From Paenibacillus turpanensis (GTDB lineage Bacteria > Bacillota > Bacilli > Paenibacillales > YIM-B00363), in the NCBI RefSeq assembly GCF_011421635.1, contig NZ_WTLI01000003.1:124001-188000 (forward strand): 64,000 bases of DNA. The letters are read 5' to 3'. Numbering within the stretch: the stretch's first letter is position 1; every line of letters starts with the position of its first letter. Shown here one piece after another: positions 62,510-64,000 of this stretch. Under the pieces are notes generated by a model, which was given only the letters and a program-made list of their open reading frames with translations, ran no database searches and was not told where the DNA came from. The translations under genes and the position numbers were made by a program.

Positions 62510-64000
62510 GTGAAGGTGTGGAAAAGCGTAGTCGGCAAGCTGTGGATTACGATCATTGCTCTCGTAGCCGTCGTGCTCCTGATTTTAGGCGTTTTTTCGT
62601 TGGAATACATCGACATGACGTTTACGAATTCGGATCAGGTCAAGCGGGTATTCATTATTACGTGTATTATCGGCTTTTCAATGACCACGTTTTTTGCGTT
62701 CTTCCTTTCGACAAAAATTACGCAGCCGTTATTAGAAATGAAGCGGGCAGCCGACCGGATCTCGCAGGGAGACTATGAGACTCGCTTGGAGGTTCGCTCC
62801 AGTGATGAAATCGGCGAGCTGTCTCAAACCTTCAACTTGATGGCTGAAGAGCTGGATGAAACGATACGTGATTTGAATCGGGAGAAGGAGCATCTAACCA
62901 GCATTCTGCGCAGTATGGCGGACGCGGTAATTACATTTGACGTTGAGGGGCGCGTGCTTCTGGCCAATCCTCAGGGCGAGAAAATTATTACGGAATGGGG
63001 CCGTTTGATGGCCTGGCCGCCGGAAAGCCCCGATACGCTGCGTGTGATTGATCCGCCAGCTGGACAAGCAGGAGGCGGTCTAGCCGCCGGTTCGGTCCTT
63101 CCCGAGCCGATTTACGATCTGTTTACAACGGTTCGTGAAACGGAAACGGACGTAACGACGAAGCTGCATGTTCAAAATGAAGTGTGGTCGGTTATTATGG
63201 CGCCGCTTTACGAGAGCGGCACGGTCCGCGGAGCAGTAGCCGTTCTCCGCGATGTAACCGAGGAGCACCGCCTGGACAAGCTGCGAAAAGACTTCCTTGC
63301 GAATGTTTCACATGAGCTGCGGACGCCGCTTTCGATGGTACAAGGCTACAGTGAAGCGTTAATCGATGAAATCGCCGCTTCTCCGGACGAACGGAGGGAG
63401 CTGGCGCAAATTATTCATGACGAGTCGCTTCGCATGGGCCGGCTCGTTCAGGATTTGCTTGATTTAGCGAAGCTGGAAGCGGGCCGGATGGAATTCCAAT
63501 TCCGTGAAGCGGACGTTTCTGCACTGCTCGCCCGTGTGTACCGTAAGTTTTCCGCCTTAAGCAAGGAGCGCGGCATTACGCTTCATCTGGAAATTGAAGA
63601 GGGTGTGGAATTCATCGGTCATGTCGATGATGACCGGCTTGAGCAAGTGCTGACCAATCTGCTGGATAACGCGATTCGCCATACTCCTGCCGGCAATTCG
63701 ATTTATTTGCGGGCCAAGCCGCTAGAGCTCGTCGATTATACGCATCCGACCGCAGTATCCGGCCGTGCCGTCTTCATCGAGGTTCAGGACGAAGGGCAGG
63801 GCATTTCCAGCGAGGATTTGCCTTATGTATTTGAACGGTTCTACAAGGCCGATAAAGCCCGTACGAGAGGTGCGGCTACCGGGACAGGGCTTGGCCTTGC
63901 TATCGTGAAAAGCATCGTTGAATCGCATCGTGGAACCATTAAAGTGTCGAGTGCCGTTGGACAAGGTACGACATTTTCTATCACCATCCCTCTATCGCCA
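62510..64000 (+). CDS. resE: Sensor histidine kinase ResE, cut by the window edge
   Basis: 497 codons are visible, starting GTG at 62510 after GAGGTG, two bases beyond resD. Two membrane helices (about 12-30 and 46-66) are close together with a short loop, then a HAMP domain (DRISQGDYETRLEVRSSDEI), a PAS-like domain (ILRSMADAVITFDVEGRVLL), the H box FLANVSHELRTPLSMVQGYS, the N box QVLTNLLDNAIRHT, and G boxes DEGQGIS and TGTGLGLAIVKSIVESHRG. The sequence reaches GTTFSITIPL, so only a few residues lie outside. It phosphorylates ResD. Confidence 0.94.
   Translation, partial: MKVWKSVVGKLWITIIALVAVVLLILGVFSLEYIDMTFTNSDQVKRVFIITCIIGFSMTTFFAFFLSTKITQPLLEMKRAADRISQGDYETRLEVRSSDEIGELSQTFNLMAEELDETIRDLNREKEHLTSILRSMADAVITFDVEGRVLLANPQGEKIITEWGRLMAWPPESPDTLRVIDPPAGQAGGGLAAGSVLPEPIYDLFTTVRETETDVTTKLHVQNEVWSVIMAPLYESGTVRGAVAVLRDVTEEHRLDKLRKDFLANVSHELRTPLSMVQGYSEALIDEIAASPDERRELAQIIHDESLRMGRLVQDLLDLAKLEAGRMEFQFREADVSALLARVYRKFSALSKERGITLHLEIEEGVEFIGHVDDDRLEQVLTNLLDNAIRHTPAGNSIYLRAKPLELVDYTHPTAVSGRAVFIEVQDEGQGISSEDLPYVFERFYKADKARTRGAATGTGLGLAIVKSIVESHRGTIKVSSAVGQGTTFSITIPLSP

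Overview
The window is a stretch of chromosome from an endospore-forming Gram-positive bacterium of the Bacillales, most likely Paenibacillus or a close relative in the Paenibacillaceae. The reasons are gene content and order: nusB-folD-xseA-xseB-ispA-dxs-tlyA-argR-recN-spoIVB-spo0A; spoIIM-fur-ald-yqzK-xerD-deoB-punA-pdp; dacF-spoIIAA-spoIIAB-sigF-spoVA-lysA; the rib operon followed by scpAB; and ytfJ-dacB-spmAB-rluB-resABCDE. Strong Shine-Dalgarno sites and frequent TTG/GTG starts also fit. I see no tRNA, rRNA, insertion sequence, prophage or CRISPR array. Almost every protein-coding gene reads left to right. The exceptions are four small minus-strand genes: yqzF, a 33-residue prli42-like gene, an mciZ-like gene and a zinc-ribbon protein.

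Positions 1-13950 hold the end of an amaP-like gene, a DUF2273 gene, then a long housekeeping cluster (nusB, folD, xseA, xseB, ispA). Between ispA and dxs lies about 670 bases without a convincing gene, preceded by an extended -10 promoter and followed at once by a small membrane-protein gene. This is the known genetic setting of OLE RNA (ornate, large, extremophilic RNA) and its partner OapA. The cluster continues with dxs, tlyA, an unknown membrane-anchored protein, argR, recN, spoIVB and spo0A. The spo0A promoter region shows a sigma-H-type promoter and two perfect 0A boxes.

Positions 14000-25620 are more accessory: a secreted protein of unknown function, a PadR regulator with a DUF1129 membrane partner, a lipoprotein, an HNH protein, a stand-alone CuA-type cupredoxin, yqzF, the branched-chain 2-oxoacid dehydrogenase genes (lpd, E1 alpha, E1 beta, E2), the 33-codon prli42-like gene, a PepT-like peptidase, a VOC-fold protein and an mciZ-like gene divergent from nudF.

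Positions 25620-36440 carry nudF, an endonuclease Q homologue, spoIIM, fur, alanine dehydrogenase, yqzK, xerD, and a nucleoside salvage run (deoB, two tandem purine nucleoside phosphorylases, a Cu/Zn superoxide dismutase-like lipoprotein, pyrimidine-nucleoside phosphorylase). Positions 36600-44500 are centred on forespore gene control and spore build-up: dacF, the spoIIA operon with sigF, a shortened spoVA set (AA, AB, AF only) and lysA.

Positions 44500-64000 hold a methyl-accepting chemotaxis protein, a cyclophilin, an FMN riboswitch driving ribD-ribE-ribBA-ribH, the condensin partners scpA and scpB, sporulation genes (DUF2953, ytfJ, dacB, spmA, spmB), a small amidase-like protein, rluB, and the cytochrome c maturation/respiration operon resABC with the ResDE two-component system. 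resE runs off the right edge.

The finds most worth following up are the OLE RNA-OapA locus and the two very small minus-strand genes, mciZ and prli42. All three resemble described families; none is claimed here as an entirely new system.
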